A DNA stretch of 64,000 bases from Arsenophonus apicola. Lineage in GTDB: Bacteria > Pseudomonadota > Gammaproteobacteria > Enterobacterales > Enterobacteriaceae. The stretch is taken from the NCBI RefSeq assembly GCF_020268605.1, contig NZ_CP084222.1, positions 1,178,001 to 1,242,000 of the forward strand, in the 5' to 3' direction. The notes below the pieces were generated by a model that had not been told where the DNA came from, searched no databases, and worked only from the letters and a program-made list of their open reading frames with translations. Of this stretch, positions 38,949 to 47,377 are shown one piece after another; position 1 is the first letter of the stretch; each line of letters opens with the position of its first letter. Made by a program: the position numbers and the translations under genes.

Positions 38949-39660
38949 TATTTTTCCTTGGTTTTTTAGGCTAATAATAAACAAAATAAGTTTATCAACA
39001 ATACATTAATAATATCAATTAATTTTAAATAATTTTATTGCTCTTATCTATGAGATAATATTACTAGAGTTTTATATTAATTATTATTTGCTTGGTGTTA
39101 GAAAATATCACAAATTTAGACAAGTGAAGTTTTATATTTAATATGATTAATGTTATCATCGTAAATATTAATGTGAAAATTGATATTAATATTCAGCATA
39201 GTATTAAAATTAGTTACTTTATATGGAAATTGAATGTGGCTTTTTATTCACAAAAGTTAGAAATTCAAAAATGATTAAGCCATAGTATATTAGTAATTGG
39301 ATTAGTTAAAATATAATTAAAACTTCTTGTACTTATTAATTTATAATATATGGAAATATGTTTTAGATTTTTTTAAATCAAATCAAATCAAATCAAATCA
39401 AATCAAATCAAATCAAATCAAATCAATTTAATTTATTATATAAAATTTTAAACAATAATTTTGTGAAAATTAAATTATTTTTTAAATCTAATGGCTTGTC
39501 GTTTTTTTACTTTAACTATTTGAATTTTTTATAATATTGTTACCTATAATGTTGCTTTTATACTTAGCATTAATCACTCATAGGATATATTATTGTTGTG
39601 TTTTATGATTGATCTAATATTGTTATTCCACGACGAAAATAGAAATCATTAATCCTATCT
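38949..39660. other. AT-rich gene-free stretch with a microsatellite
   Basis: About 700 bases of very AT-rich sequence separate the small secreted protein from the IS element. Apart from the AAATC tandem repeat at 39375-39424, I see no open frame, RNA gene or clear terminator in it. Confidence 0.6.
39375..39424. repeat. Pentanucleotide tandem repeat (AAATC)10
   Basis: Ten uninterrupted copies of AAATC occupy 50 bases, with two further matching bases. It lies in non-coding AT-rich DNA about 430 bases upstream of the small secreted gene's start (opposite strand) and about 235 bases left of the IS element. Uninterrupted repeats of this length are usually unstable in copy number. Confidence 0.97.
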
Positions 39661-39676
39661 TAACCTCCAAAGGGTA

Positions 39677-39699
39677 CTCCCACCGACATAAGGTGGGAG
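39677..39699. repeat. Left-end palindrome of the IS
   Basis: A perfect 8-bp stem CTCCCACC/GGTGGGAG with loop GACATAA, the type of structure recognised by IS200/IS605 Y1 transposases. A second hairpin CGGGCTT/AAGCCCG (39711-39727) lies between it and the tnpA stop. Confidence 0.8.
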
Positions 39700-39735
39700 G
39701 GGAATTTGGTCGGGCTTGAAAAGCCCGAAGAATGA

Positions 39736-40140
39736 TCAGCCACGCTGATTTTGAATGTATTGCTTAACAACTTCCAGCGGTGCTCCCCCGCACGAACCTG
39801 CAAAGTATGATCGAGACCACAACACTGGCTTGCCGTAAGCCCCACGCAAGTCTAGAAACTCATTACGCAGACGACGAGACGTTACCGCTTTCAGCGAGTT
39901 TACTAGTACTGACAACTGCACTGTGGGCGGGTACTCGATCAGCATATGAACGTGATCGGACTCTCCGTTACTTTCCTTTAAATCAGCCCCAAAGTCGCGA
40001 CACACTTCACCTGCATACTGATGAAATGCTTTGTAGTGCAAGCCACTGAGTACTTTCTTTCGGTACTTAGTCACAAAGACAAGGTGAACATGTAAAAGAA
40101 ACGCTGCATGTCTTGAACGGTTGATTTTATATTTTTGCAT
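39736..40140 (-). CDS. tnpA: IS200/IS605-type Y1 transposase TnpA
   Basis: Single-strand transposase (134 aa) using HUH chemistry. The metal-binding HxH is His63-Val-His65 in SDHVHMLIEYPP, and the nucleophilic tyrosine is Tyr128 in VVKQYIQNQ. N-terminal HLVFVTKYRKKVL is the family signature. The full usual length and all catalytic residues are present, so the element may still move. It is divergent from tnpB with 58 bases between the starts. Confidence 0.93.
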   Translation of the reverse strand: MQKYKINRSRHAAFLLHVHLVFVTKYRKKVLSGLHYKAFHQYAGEVCRDFGADLKESNGESDHVHMLIEYPPTVQLSVLVNSLKAVTSRRLRNEFLDLRGAYGKPVLWSRSYFAGSCGGAPLEVVKQYIQNQRG

Positions 40141-40198
40141 TGAAATTAACCGGATATACGGTAAGATAGTGAGATAATTTACTACACACTGAGTAATA

Positions 40199-41423
40199 AT
40201 GCTAATTCTAAAAGCCTACAAATTCAGACTCGAACCAACCGAAAAACAGTCGCAACGTTTGCGGCAGTTGTGCGGATGCGCTCGTTTTATCTGGAATTAC
40301 GGGCTAGCAGAGACGCAACGCATTATTGAATCCGGCGGTAAACTACCGTCAGCGTTTGAACTAAATCGGATGCTCACAGAATGGAAAAAAAGCCGGAACA
40401 TTCCTTTTGCAAGAAGCCTACACGGATAATCTTCAGCAGAAACTCAAAGATCTGCACGGGGCATGGAAACGCTGCTTTGATAAAAAACTGGCAGCAAAAG
40501 CTCCTGTATTTAAAAGGAAAAATGACGGGCGTGATTCAGTTCGTTTTGTTAATTTTGATAAATATTGTCAGCTCGATAATGGCAGAGTGAGATTACCGTC
40601 AGGTTTGGTATGGGTAAAGTTCCGGCAGTCGCAAAAGCTGTACGGTAAGATTAAAAACGCAACCGTTAGCCAACATGCGGGACACTGGTATATATCGTTT
40701 CAGGTCGAACTGGAAATGGACATTCAGCCTCATTCGTCAGCAACAATGATTGGTTTGGATGCAGGTGTAACCAGACTCGCCACGCTGTCAGACGGCACAG
40801 TGTTTGAACCTGTAAACAGTTTTAAAACCAACCAAAAAAAGCTGGCGAAATTCCAGCGTCAGTTAAGCTGTAAAGTTAAATTCAGCAATAACTGGAAAAA
40901 ACAGAAGCGAAAAATCCAACGTCTCCACTCGCATATAACCAATATCCGCAAAGACTACCTTCACAAAGTCACCAGTGAAATCAGCAAAAACCACGCGATG
41001 ATCGTCATTGAGGACTTAAAGGTCAGTAACATGTCGAAATCGGCAAAAGGTACACAAGAGCAGCACGGACGGAATGTCAGGGCAAAATCAGGACTTAACC
41101 GTTCGATACTGGATCAGGGTTGGTATGAAATGCGCCGTCAGCTTGAGTACAAGCAGCTATGGCGCTGTGGTCAGGTATTAGCTGTGCCTCCGGCATATAC
41201 AAGTCAACGGTGTGCATGTTGTGGTCATACAGCGAAAGAAAATCGTCAATCACAAAGTAGATTCGAGTGCCTTGAGTGCGGGTATACAGAGAACGCAGAT
41301 ATCAACGGAGCTCGTAACATTTTAGCGGCAGGACATGCCGTGTTAGCCTGTGAAGTGAACGGTGCAGTAATGCCGTCAGCAGCAGGAACCAGGCTTCTGA
41401 GCGATCAGATAGTCTCCGACTAA
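40199..41423 (+). pseudogene. tnpB: TnpB RNA-guided nuclease, frameshifted
   Basis: IS605-type TnpB, ancestor of Cas12. The first 64 or so codons (KAYKFRLEPTEKQ, CGCARFIWNYGL) lie in one frame, and the rest continues in the +1 frame after a run of seven A at 40385-40391. With six A the protein reads through as WKKAGTFLLQEAYTDNLQQ, so one base was gained. The RuvC residues are intact in IGLDAGVTRLATLSDG (Asp), MIVIEDLKVSNM (Glu) and ENADINGARNIL (Asp), with a CACCG/CLECG zinc ribbon. Without slippage only a short N-terminal peptide is made. The guide RNA of this family overlaps the tnpB 3' end and right end. Confidence 0.9.
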
Positions 41424-41430
41424 CGGGAAT

Positions 41431-41464
41431 CCCCCTCCTGAGTCACGAAGTGTGAAGGTGGGGG
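41431..41464. repeat. Right-end palindrome of the IS
   Basis: CCCCCTCC (41431-41438) pairs with GGTGGGGG (41457-41464) with one mismatch, enclosing a small inner hairpin CAC/GTG with loop GAA. It begins eight bases after the tnpB stop, as expected for the right end and the 3' part of the TnpB-associated RNA. Confidence 0.75.
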
Positions 41465-41486
41465 AGGATGTCAAATTTTAATTAGA

Positions 41487-42263
41487 TTAAGTGTTTCTTT
41501 TTTCTTCTTTTGCTGCCGAATTATTAATACTATTGTAGAGTTTAAAATCAAACCAAGAGATATGAGAAATTTCATCAGTAGAAACAACAATATTTAAATC
41601 TTTTATTTTATCAGGATATACATTTGTAAATTCTAACAACATAGTATCTTTGTCTCGATAGCCTGACATAACAGGAAAGAAAGAGATATATTTATTTGGT
41701 TGTTCTTTTTCGTTTGGATCAGATAATCCGCTGATAATACCAATGTAAACTTTTTTTGAAGAGAGGTTTATCAATACAGGACGTTTAGGTGTTGACTCTA
41801 AAGCATCAAGTAACATGCAGTCGATACTACCATTTGATAATGTTTTTCTCAGTACTCTCGCATTTTTAGCTTGGTATATTTTATTGTAAGTTGCTAAATG
41901 TTTTTTGCTGTAAAAGTAACCAAGTAGATAGTTTTTTATCCAAACAATAAAAACGTATATCCATGAAAATAAAATTGATGTGACTGATAATAATGTTAAC
42001 AATGCATAGATATGATCATTTCTTTCATCACCAGTTAGGATAAAATTTTTTGCAATCAGATCTATCAAATGAAAATTTGGCAAAAAGAATTTAATTAATA
42101 CGGCAATTATTGTGGAACAAAAAAGGCAAAAAGTACCGTAAGTAGCTACTTTTAGGTATAAAAGTTGCCCATCGTGCCTGTGTAATCTAAAGTAGTGGTA
42201 GGGATTTTGGACTATCATAATATAGCCGCTAACTAAAATGGGAATAAGAAGTAATGCTAACAA
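41487..42263 (-). CDS. Membrane protein of unknown function
   Basis: The 258-aa product has hydrophobic helices at about residues 1-18, 40-62 and 86-115, then a soluble cytoplasmic-looking domain of about 130 residues. That domain includes RPVLINLSSKKVYIGIISGL and KYISFFPVMSGYRDKDTMLL, which looks like a compact beta-rich module. I do not recognise a named family. The start is one base after the stop of the 72-aa gene upstream, so the two form a coupled pair. It ends about 10 bases from the IS right end, so the insertion may have removed downstream sequence. Confidence 0.72.
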   Translation of the reverse strand: MLALLLIPILVSGYIMIVQNPYHYFRLHRHDGQLLYLKVATYGTFCLFCSTIIAVLIKFFLPNFHLIDLIAKNFILTGDERNDHIYALLTLLSVTSILFSWIYVFIVWIKNYLLGYFYSKKHLATYNKIYQAKNARVLRKTLSNGSIDCMLLDALESTPKRPVLINLSSKKVYIGIISGLSDPNEKEQPNKYISFFPVMSGYRDKDTMLLEFTNVYPDKIKDLNIVVSTDEISHISWFDFKLYNSINNSAAKEEKRNT

Positions 42264-42264
42264 G

Positions 42265-42483
42265 CTATTTCCCTGTACACGTTTTTTTCTGTTTTACTAT
42301 CAAGCTAGCCATCTTTTGCATTTCTTTTACTTCGGGTAATGCTGCAATTTCATTAGAAGGAATATAAGCGGCACCACTTTTGTCAACACGTACGAATGCA
42401 GAAATTTTATCATTTTGTCTTTTGCTCGTTTTCTGATGATCATTCGGAAAGTATCTGGTAATCCAATTCCGCAATGTTGACAT
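42265..42483 (-). CDS. Small protein of unknown function, coupled to membrane protein gene
   Basis: ATG 42483 (MSTLRNWITRYF) follows AGGTGG by five bases and encodes 72 aa; a GTG at 42492 is also in frame. The product is basic and polar without a signal peptide or helix long enough to span the membrane, and contains ISAFVRVDKSGAAYIPSNEI. I do not recognise it. Its stop lies one base before the start of the membrane protein gene, which implies joint expression and perhaps a joint role. Confidence 0.68.
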   Translation of the reverse strand: MSTLRNWITRYFPNDHQKTSKRQNDKISAFVRVDKSGAAYIPSNEIAALPEVKEMQKMASLIVKQKKTCTGK

Positions 42484-42530
42484 AATAACCACCTATGAAC
42501 ATAGACTTTTTATCAGTTAATTGATTGCTT

Positions 42531-42553
42531 GTTTGATGGTTTGAGCATCAAAC
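42531..42553. repeat. Inverted repeat upstream of unknown gene pair
   Basis: GTTTGATG and CATCAAAC form a perfect 8-bp inverted repeat around a 7-base spacer, about 50 bases upstream of the 72-aa gene. It could be an operator or a hairpin; no U-tract follows. Confidence 0.5.
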
Positions 42554-43427
42554 AATATTATATACTTTTTGTTGTCAATTTGTATACAGTCCATCCTCTT
42601 ATGGTAGTTAAATTTATCGCAGCGTATTATCTTCTATCATATTAATAATGATTTCCTATGTTAAAGAGAAATCCTGAAAAATAACTATTGATTTTGTTTT
42701 ATAATCATATAAAAAGATGATACAGCTAGCGGCAATTGAGTCAAATACGTTTGGACTATCTCACATGTAAGAGTAATAAATTGAATTTCGATCAAATGGC
42801 GATATTAAATAAATTTTGCGCTATCTTTGAAAAATAGTCACGACTTTTGAAAAATTTCTACTATTATTTTTTAGTGAATCTAATAAAAATGGTTAGTGTA
42901 GAATCAATGGCTTAAATGAAAAGACTATAATTCATATTTATAATTTTCAGCTACTTAGCTTGCTGGTCTATTCATTGTTATGCAATAAGAAAATAATATG
43001 CCTATTATGTCAGGTTTTAGCTAATCTTTCCCTAGCTATTAGAGTAGCTAAGCTAACATGAGAGTGATATTGATGCTACCTATATCGCAGTCGATAATTT
43101 TATATCAGACAATTGTTTTATTTTATCAGTCATCGTTGTGAACAGAACTTTTCTTATCTTTTTAGTTGCCAAATTGTCAAATTTATCAGGTTTTGCTCGG
43201 ATGTTATTATAAAGCTTTTCTAGTGAACAATTTTTATTTTTTGTCATCAGGTCAGTACAATTACATTTTTTGTCATTTAGAGTATTAAGCTGTGATGAAT
43301 ATCATACTAATTAGTTTTTAGATCAATATTCGAGCAAATTTGTGTTATGTTTCGTTATTCGCTGCAATTGATTGGCTTTATATTTTAGTTATTTGTCTTA
43401 CATCATTATTTTTTCCTGTGTGTTTTG

Positions 43428-43450
43428 GCCAGCTTAGCTGGCTTTTTTTT
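43428..43450 (+). terminator. Strong orphan terminator; possible sRNA 3' end
   Basis: A 6-bp stem GCCAGC/GCTGGC with a three-base loop is followed by eight T residues. No protein gene precedes it on this strand for over 2 kb, so it probably ends a small RNA. Hairpin plus long U-tail is the usual Hfq-dependent 3' end. A short frame MFRYSLQLIGFIF lies upstream (from about 43348) but has no clear ribosome-binding site. Confidence 0.75.
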
Positions 43451-43634
43451 CAACTTTCTATGGTGATGTTGTGCGTTTAATTACAGTATGTTTAGCAAAA
43501 ACAAGCGATAAATTTAACCCATTGCTCATCTGATTATCAATGTCTCAGCAGGGTTATTTTTAATCAAAATTTATTACTCATTCAATTAGCAAGGAAATTT
43601 TTTGACAATTTTACCCCTGATAAATTTCAGGCAC

Positions 43635-43660
43635 AAAAAAACCAATCATAACTGATTGGT
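43635..43660 (-). terminator. Terminator of tRNA-Pro
   Basis: A perfect 8-bp stem ACCAATCA/TGATTGGT with a four-base loop is followed, reading the minus strand, by six T residues. It lies 15 bases past the 3' end of tRNA-Pro. The plus-strand side (TTTCTT) is weaker. Confidence 0.88.
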
Positions 43661-43675
43661 TTTCTTGGTAAAAGC

Positions 43676-43752
43676 TGGTCGGCATGAGAGGATTTGAACC
43701 TCCGACCCCCGACACCCCATGACGGTGCGCTACCAGGCTGCGCTACATGCCG
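43676..43752 (-). tRNA. proL: tRNA-Pro(GGG)
   Basis: A 77-base tRNA with encoded CCA. Acceptor CGGCATG/CATGCCG, D-arm GCGCAGCCTGGTAGCGC, anticodon GGG (43716-43718), T-arm GGAGGTTCAAATCCTC. It matches E. coli proL apart from the acceptor stem and also sits next to yejM as in E. coli. Confidence 0.96.
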
Positions 43753-43765
43753 ATATAGGCTCGCT

Positions 43766-43793
43766 ATACTACCGTTTTTTTGGTTAAAATCAA
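43766..43793 (-). promoter_or_regulatory. Promoter of tRNA-Pro
   Basis: On the minus strand TTGATT (43793-43788) and TAGTAT (43771-43766) are separated by 16 bases, 13 bases before the mature tRNA 5' end. It lies between the yejM stop and the tRNA. Confidence 0.65.
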
Positions 43794-43826
43794 TAGCAAA
43801 TGCTACGACTGCTTGATTTTTAAGCA

Positions 43827-45572
43827 TTAATTAATATTGAAGCGGGTAGATTCGGCAAAAGCTTTTAGTAGCTGGGTCAAATCAGGTTTTTCTCCTGTTA
43901 TTTTGCTACCTTTATCATCAAAGATATAAACCTCTCCATTTTGATGAAGATAAAGAGTTTTATTGGAATAATTCATAATCAGCACCTGTTCATCACCTGA
44001 TAAGACCCAGGGTTGGTTACGTTTAGGGGTAAAGAGATCCTCACCTTGAGAATAGTCTTCTGGTGAATTATCAACATAAAGTAAACGTTGCATTAAGGTA
44101 GTCATAATATCTTGATGACTGGTTAACTTATTAATTTGTTGTGGCGGGGTATTGGGCCAATATACCCATAAAGGCACTTTCATTTGTTTAAGGTTGAATT
44201 TACCGTTAGTGAGCCATTTTGTTGTTGCATGTGTTTCTGTATTGCCACTATGGTTCGCCGTAATGACGATAACGGTATTGTGTAACATATTTTTTTGTTT
44301 TAACGCATCAAGAATACGTTTAATTTCATAATCTAATTGTACTTTATTGTCACTTTGCGACTGATGGTTATCAAAACCATTAATATTAAGGAAAGAGAAC
44401 CATTTGGCATTAATTTCTATGTTATTTAGCCATTCAAGCCACTCACTGGTAGTTTGATAATCATTACCACTAGTATTTTCGGGTAACGAATAATCGGCCA
44501 AAATTGCATGACGAAAGAGGGGGGAGCTAAAGCCATCCGATGAAAACAGACCAAATTGGTAGTTGTGATATTTTAATGCTTCAATTAAAGCAGAGGGTTT
44601 TCTGCTATTAAGAATACTATCTAAATAATTAGGTGATAAACCATAGAATAGACCAAATAGCGCGCGTTGATTTTGAATACCTGCACTGAGGTGCTGATCG
44701 AATTGTGTACTGATTGCTTTAACAGTATTTAATATTGGCATACCCTCAATGGTATCTTGATAGCCAAGGTTATTAACCACAAGCAGCAATAAATTATATT
44801 TTGGTACTTGTTTTTGGTAGCTAAGTGGTTTAAGTGGATATTCAATAGACAGTGCAGAAGGGTTGCCTTCTTGTTGTATCTTGCGTTGATATTCAGCTTG
44901 ATCGAGATAACCGTAACGTTCAAGAAATTTTCGTGCTGTCATTGGATGAGATAACGGGTAATTAGTGCGTTGCATTGTTATTGGACGATAAAAATTTGCA
45001 TCAGCCCAAATATACATTAAATGCGAAGCAACAAATGCCGAGATAAAGATACCAACCAAGGGTTTAGTGAATCGTTGACGGTTTAGACTACGTAATTTTT
45101 GCCAACTCCAGGTAGCAAATAACATCTCAATTAAGAAAATGACCGGCACACAAATAAACATCAGTTGCCATTCTCGTGCCATTTCGCCGTTTTTAGGATT
45201 TATTAATAATTCCCATAGTAGCGGCGTTAAATGAAGGTTATAGCGCGAAAAAAAAGCGATATCAAAAATGAGAAAAGTCAGTATGGTTGTCGTAATAATA
45301 GTATATAGAAATCTTAATAGTCGCTGTGAACCGACAATAAAAGTAATAGGAAAGATAATTAAAAGATAGCAAGCAAAAATAACAAAGCTAAAATGCCCAA
45401 GCCAACTAACAATGGCATAAATACGGCCGAATAGCGTACTCGGCCAATCAAAAACAAACAGATATCGGCTGCTTAATACTAAACTGAGTACTATATTAAA
45501 TAACGTAAACCAGTGTCCCCAGCTTATCATTTGGGAGACTTTTTCACGATAGTTTCGAGAGTTGGTCACCAT
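43827..45572 (-). CDS. yejM: Inner-membrane LPS-regulating protein PbgA/YejM/LapC
   Basis: Controls LpxC turnover and hence lipopolysaccharide level through LapB, with lipid A sensing at the periplasmic face. Five N-terminal helices (to about residue 180) are followed by a sulfatase-like periplasmic domain. Conserved segments are WGHWFTLFNIVLSLVLSSRY, YIWADANFYRPITMQRTNYP and LMTTLMQRLL-like MTTLMQRLLYVDNSPEDYSQG. ATG 45572 (MVTNSRNYREKVSQM) matches E. coli MVTHRQRYREKVSQM; an in-frame ATG at 45614 overlaps yejL by 20 bases and adds 14 residues. Neither start has a good ribosome-binding site. Confidence 0.9.
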   Translation of the reverse strand: MVTNSRNYREKVSQMISWGHWFTLFNIVLSLVLSSRYLFVFDWPSTLFGRIYAIVSWLGHFSFVIFACYLLIIFPITFIVGSQRLLRFLYTIITTTILTFLIFDIAFFSRYNLHLTPLLWELLINPKNGEMAREWQLMFICVPVIFLIEMLFATWSWQKLRSLNRQRFTKPLVGIFISAFVASHLMYIWADANFYRPITMQRTNYPLSHPMTARKFLERYGYLDQAEYQRKIQQEGNPSALSIEYPLKPLSYQKQVPKYNLLLLVVNNLGYQDTIEGMPILNTVKAISTQFDQHLSAGIQNQRALFGLFYGLSPNYLDSILNSRKPSALIEALKYHNYQFGLFSSDGFSSPLFRHAILADYSLPENTSGNDYQTTSEWLEWLNNIEINAKWFSFLNINGFDNHQSQSDNKVQLDYEIKRILDALKQKNMLHNTVIVITANHSGNTETHATTKWLTNGKFNLKQMKVPLWVYWPNTPPQQINKLTSHQDIMTTLMQRLLYVDNSPEDYSQGEDLFTPKRNQPWVLSGDEQVLIMNYSNKTLYLHQNGEVYIFDDKGSKITGEKPDLTQLLKAFAESTRFNIN

Positions 45573-45594
45573 GTTTTTAATTTTATCTGCTAAA

Positions 45595-45822
45595 TTAGTG
45601 GATGTTTTCTTCATTAACGGAAGAAAGTAACGCTTGAGCGAAAGATTCTGCGATAGTTTTACGCTGAGTCAGTGTAACAGCTGTATTAATTAAATTTGTT
45701 ACCATGTTACCTAATACTATCAATGATAGATTAGTGGGTGCTTTATGTTTTTCTAGCACCTTAACTAATTCTAGGAGTAGATGTTCAATTTGCTCATCAC
45801 TATAACGGGATGATTGTGGCAT
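45595..45822 (-). CDS. yejL: YejL (DUF1414) family protein
   Basis: A 75-aa protein almost colinear with E. coli YejL (MPQSSRYSDEQIEHLLLELV, then VLGNMVTNLINT). The function is unknown. It precedes yejM on the same strand and is divergent from yejK, the standard enterobacterial order. Confidence 0.93.
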   Translation of the reverse strand: MPQSSRYSDEQIEHLLLELVKVLEKHKAPTNLSLIVLGNMVTNLINTAVTLTQRKTIAESFAQALLSSVNEENIH

Positions 45823-46076
45823 AATAAAAATCCTGAATGAATAAAGCTTTATATTTTAGCGTATTGTTACGTTTTTTGCTGTAGCTGTTTTGTCTAATTA
45901 ACAGGATAATTTCATTTAGTAATATTTTAAATTAACCCGTTTCCATAAGTTATAAATCTTATTATATGCCCATAATACAAAAATGTTATATCAATAGATA
46001 CCAATTTGACCGCGGGAAAAGGTTATCGATGTTTGAATACCATTGATCTTTATGCCATAAAGAAAATAAGGAGTAA

Positions 46077-47084
46077 ATGGTGAGTCTGGATATTTGCCAG
46101 ATTGCTTTACATCAGTTGATTAAACGTGATGAACAAACACTAGAGGTTGTACTACGTGATTCTTTATTAGGCACGGATAATATCGTGCAAGAAATGATGG
46201 CAGAATTGCATCGAATTTATAGCGTTAAAAGTAAAGCCTTTGCCACTTTTAATCAAGCGAGCGAATTAGCTGAAGCCTTAGTTTCTTTAAGAAAAGGAGA
46301 TGAAAACTTTTTGGGATTTAGCCGTGCGGCTACAATTCGTTTGCGTGATGAATTGGCAAAATATCCATTTGCAGAAGGTGGTGTGGTACTGTTTTGTCAA
46401 TATCGTTATTTAGCGGTAGATTACTTATTAATAGCCATATTAAATAGCTGTAATAGTATGTTTGTTAATGATAATTTAGAGTTAAACACTACGCATTATC
46501 TTGATATTCCGCATGTTGATATTGTTGCTCGCATAGACTTGACTGAATGGGAAACAAATCCTGCTTCCGAACGTTATTTAACTTTTTTAAAAGGACGAGT
46601 TGGGCGTAAAGTTTCTGATTTTTTTATGGATTTTCTATCAGCTAGCGAAGGCATGAATACTAAAATACAGAATAAAGGATTACTGCAAGCCGTAAATGAT
46701 TATTGTGACTCTTCTGAGTTAAACCAGGCAGCAACGCAGGAATATCGACAGCAAGTTTATCGCTATTGTAATGAGCAACAACAAGCCGGAGAAGAAATTG
46801 AATTAAAGAGTTTATCAAAAGAGTTACCCGTTTTAGGAGAGCAGAATTTTGCTGAATTTACTCAACAAAATGGCTATCAATTGGCAGAAAGTTTTCCAGC
46901 AGATCGTACGACTCTCAAACAATTAACCAAATATTCAGGTAGTGGTGGTGGCTTGACCATTAACTTTGATGCTTTGTTGTTGGATGAGCGTGTTTTTTGG
47001 GATCCGGCAACGGATACTTTAACAATTAAAGGCACACCACCAAACTTACGTGAACAATTAGAGCGTAGTAAAAAAAGCCGTTGA
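46077..47084 (+). CDS. yejK: Nucleoid-associated protein YejK (NdpA)
   Basis: DNA-associated protein of the NdpA family (335 aa). N-terminal SLDICQIALHQLIKRDEQTL and C-terminal GSGGGLTINFDALLLDERVFW, then GTPPNLREQL, are family signatures. ATG 46077 is three bases from AAGGAG; the GTG at 46080, six bases from it, gives the exact E. coli start SLDI and may be the real one. Two terminator candidates and the prophage edge follow. Confidence 0.94.
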   Translation: MVSLDICQIALHQLIKRDEQTLEVVLRDSLLGTDNIVQEMMAELHRIYSVKSKAFATFNQASELAEALVSLRKGDENFLGFSRAATIRLRDELAKYPFAEGGVVLFCQYRYLAVDYLLIAILNSCNSMFVNDNLELNTTHYLDIPHVDIVARIDLTEWETNPASERYLTFLKGRVGRKVSDFFMDFLSASEGMNTKIQNKGLLQAVNDYCDSSELNQAATQEYRQQVYRYCNEQQQAGEEIELKSLSKELPVLGEQNFAEFTQQNGYQLAESFPADRTTLKQLTKYSGSGGGLTINFDALLLDERVFWDPATDTLTIKGTPPNLREQLERSKKSR

Positions 47085-47103
47085 TGATGTTGAAAAACAA
47101 ATA

Positions 47104-47121
47104 ACGCCGCAAAGGCGGCGT
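47104..47121 (+). terminator. GC-rich hairpin after yejK
   Basis: ACGCCGC/GCGGCGT form a 7-bp stem with an AAAG-type loop 20 bases after the yejK stop. Only CTC follows, so termination would be weak. Confidence 0.55.
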
Positions 47122-47192
47122 CTCAATTATGAATTATGCGTCTGAAATAAAAGGATTTATTTCTATCGATGTCCACATATCGACCACATCTA

Positions 47193-47222
47193 AAAATACC
47201 GCTTTAATTAAAGCGGTATTTT
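47193..47222. terminator. Bidirectional terminator palindrome between yejK and prophage
   Basis: A 30-bp perfect palindrome centred on TTAATTAA, with AATACCGCTTT/AAAGCGGTATT arms, gives T-rich tails on both strands. It separates yejK from the prophage late operon and contains the stop codon of the last small prophage-edge gene. Confidence 0.8.
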
Positions 47223-47377
47223 ATATCAATAATCTGTTCAGCTACTTGATGACACATACTGCACATTGTTGTGATGTTTTTATGATGAAAAAAGGCGTTA
47301 AAATCATCCACTGTGATCGTTTTTAATTTCTCGATTAAAATATGCTTTTTTTTATCCTCATTTGAAAAAATCATCAT
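47204..47377 (-). CDS. Small prophage-edge protein of unknown function
   Basis: A 57-aa frame begins ATGATG at 47377, overlapping the stop of the 108-aa gene as ATGA, and ends inside the terminator palindrome at 47204-47206. The product is charged at the N-terminus (SNEDKKKHILIEKLKTITVD) and has a CSMCH cluster near residue 39 that might bind metal. I do not recognise it. Start-stop coupling and position at the end of the late operon support a real gene. Confidence 0.6.
   Translation of the reverse strand: MMIFSNEDKKKHILIEKLKTITVDDFNAFFHHKNITTMCSMCHQVAEQIIDIKYRFN

Larger units (their letters stand above)
39661..41475. mobile_element. IS200/IS605-family insertion sequence (tnpA plus tnpB)
   Basis: Divergent tnpA (Y1 transposase) and tnpB are flanked by subterminal imperfect palindromes instead of terminal inverted repeats: CTCCCACC/GGTGGGAG at 39677-39699 on the left and CCCCCTCC/GGTGGGGG at 41431-41464 on the right. 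The two palindromes are related to each other in sequence. Outer boundaries are approximate; this family makes no target duplication. The interior is less AT-rich than the flanks. tnpA appears intact, tnpB is frameshifted. Confidence 0.88.
42484..43634. other. 1.15-kb interval without protein-coding genes
   Basis: This AT-rich interval has no open frame that I can support. It contains an inverted repeat at 42531-42553, presumably the promoter region of the two unknown genes on the minus strand, and a strong plus-strand terminator at 43428-43450 with no annotated gene upstream of it, which suggests an RNA gene in the last few hundred bases. Confidence 0.6.

Noticed and set aside
39375..39424. 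CRISPR-like array
   Set aside because: The unit is a 5-base tandem repeat without spacers; no cas genes are present.
39780..40049. 89-aa plus-strand frame inside tnpA
   Set aside because: Antisense shadow of the transposase with no ribosome-binding site or recognisable motif.
43428..43450. Terminator of a RyhB homologue
   Set aside because: The GCCAGC/GCTGGC stem resembles the RyhB terminator, but no RyhB-like core pairing sequence is visible upstream.
47085..47203. Exact prophage attachment site
   Set aside because: No second copy of any junction sequence is available in the window, so a core site cannot be supported.
47129..47326. 65-aa plus-strand frame after yejK
   Set aside because: It runs through the terminator palindrome and is antisense to the better supported 57-aa coupled gene.
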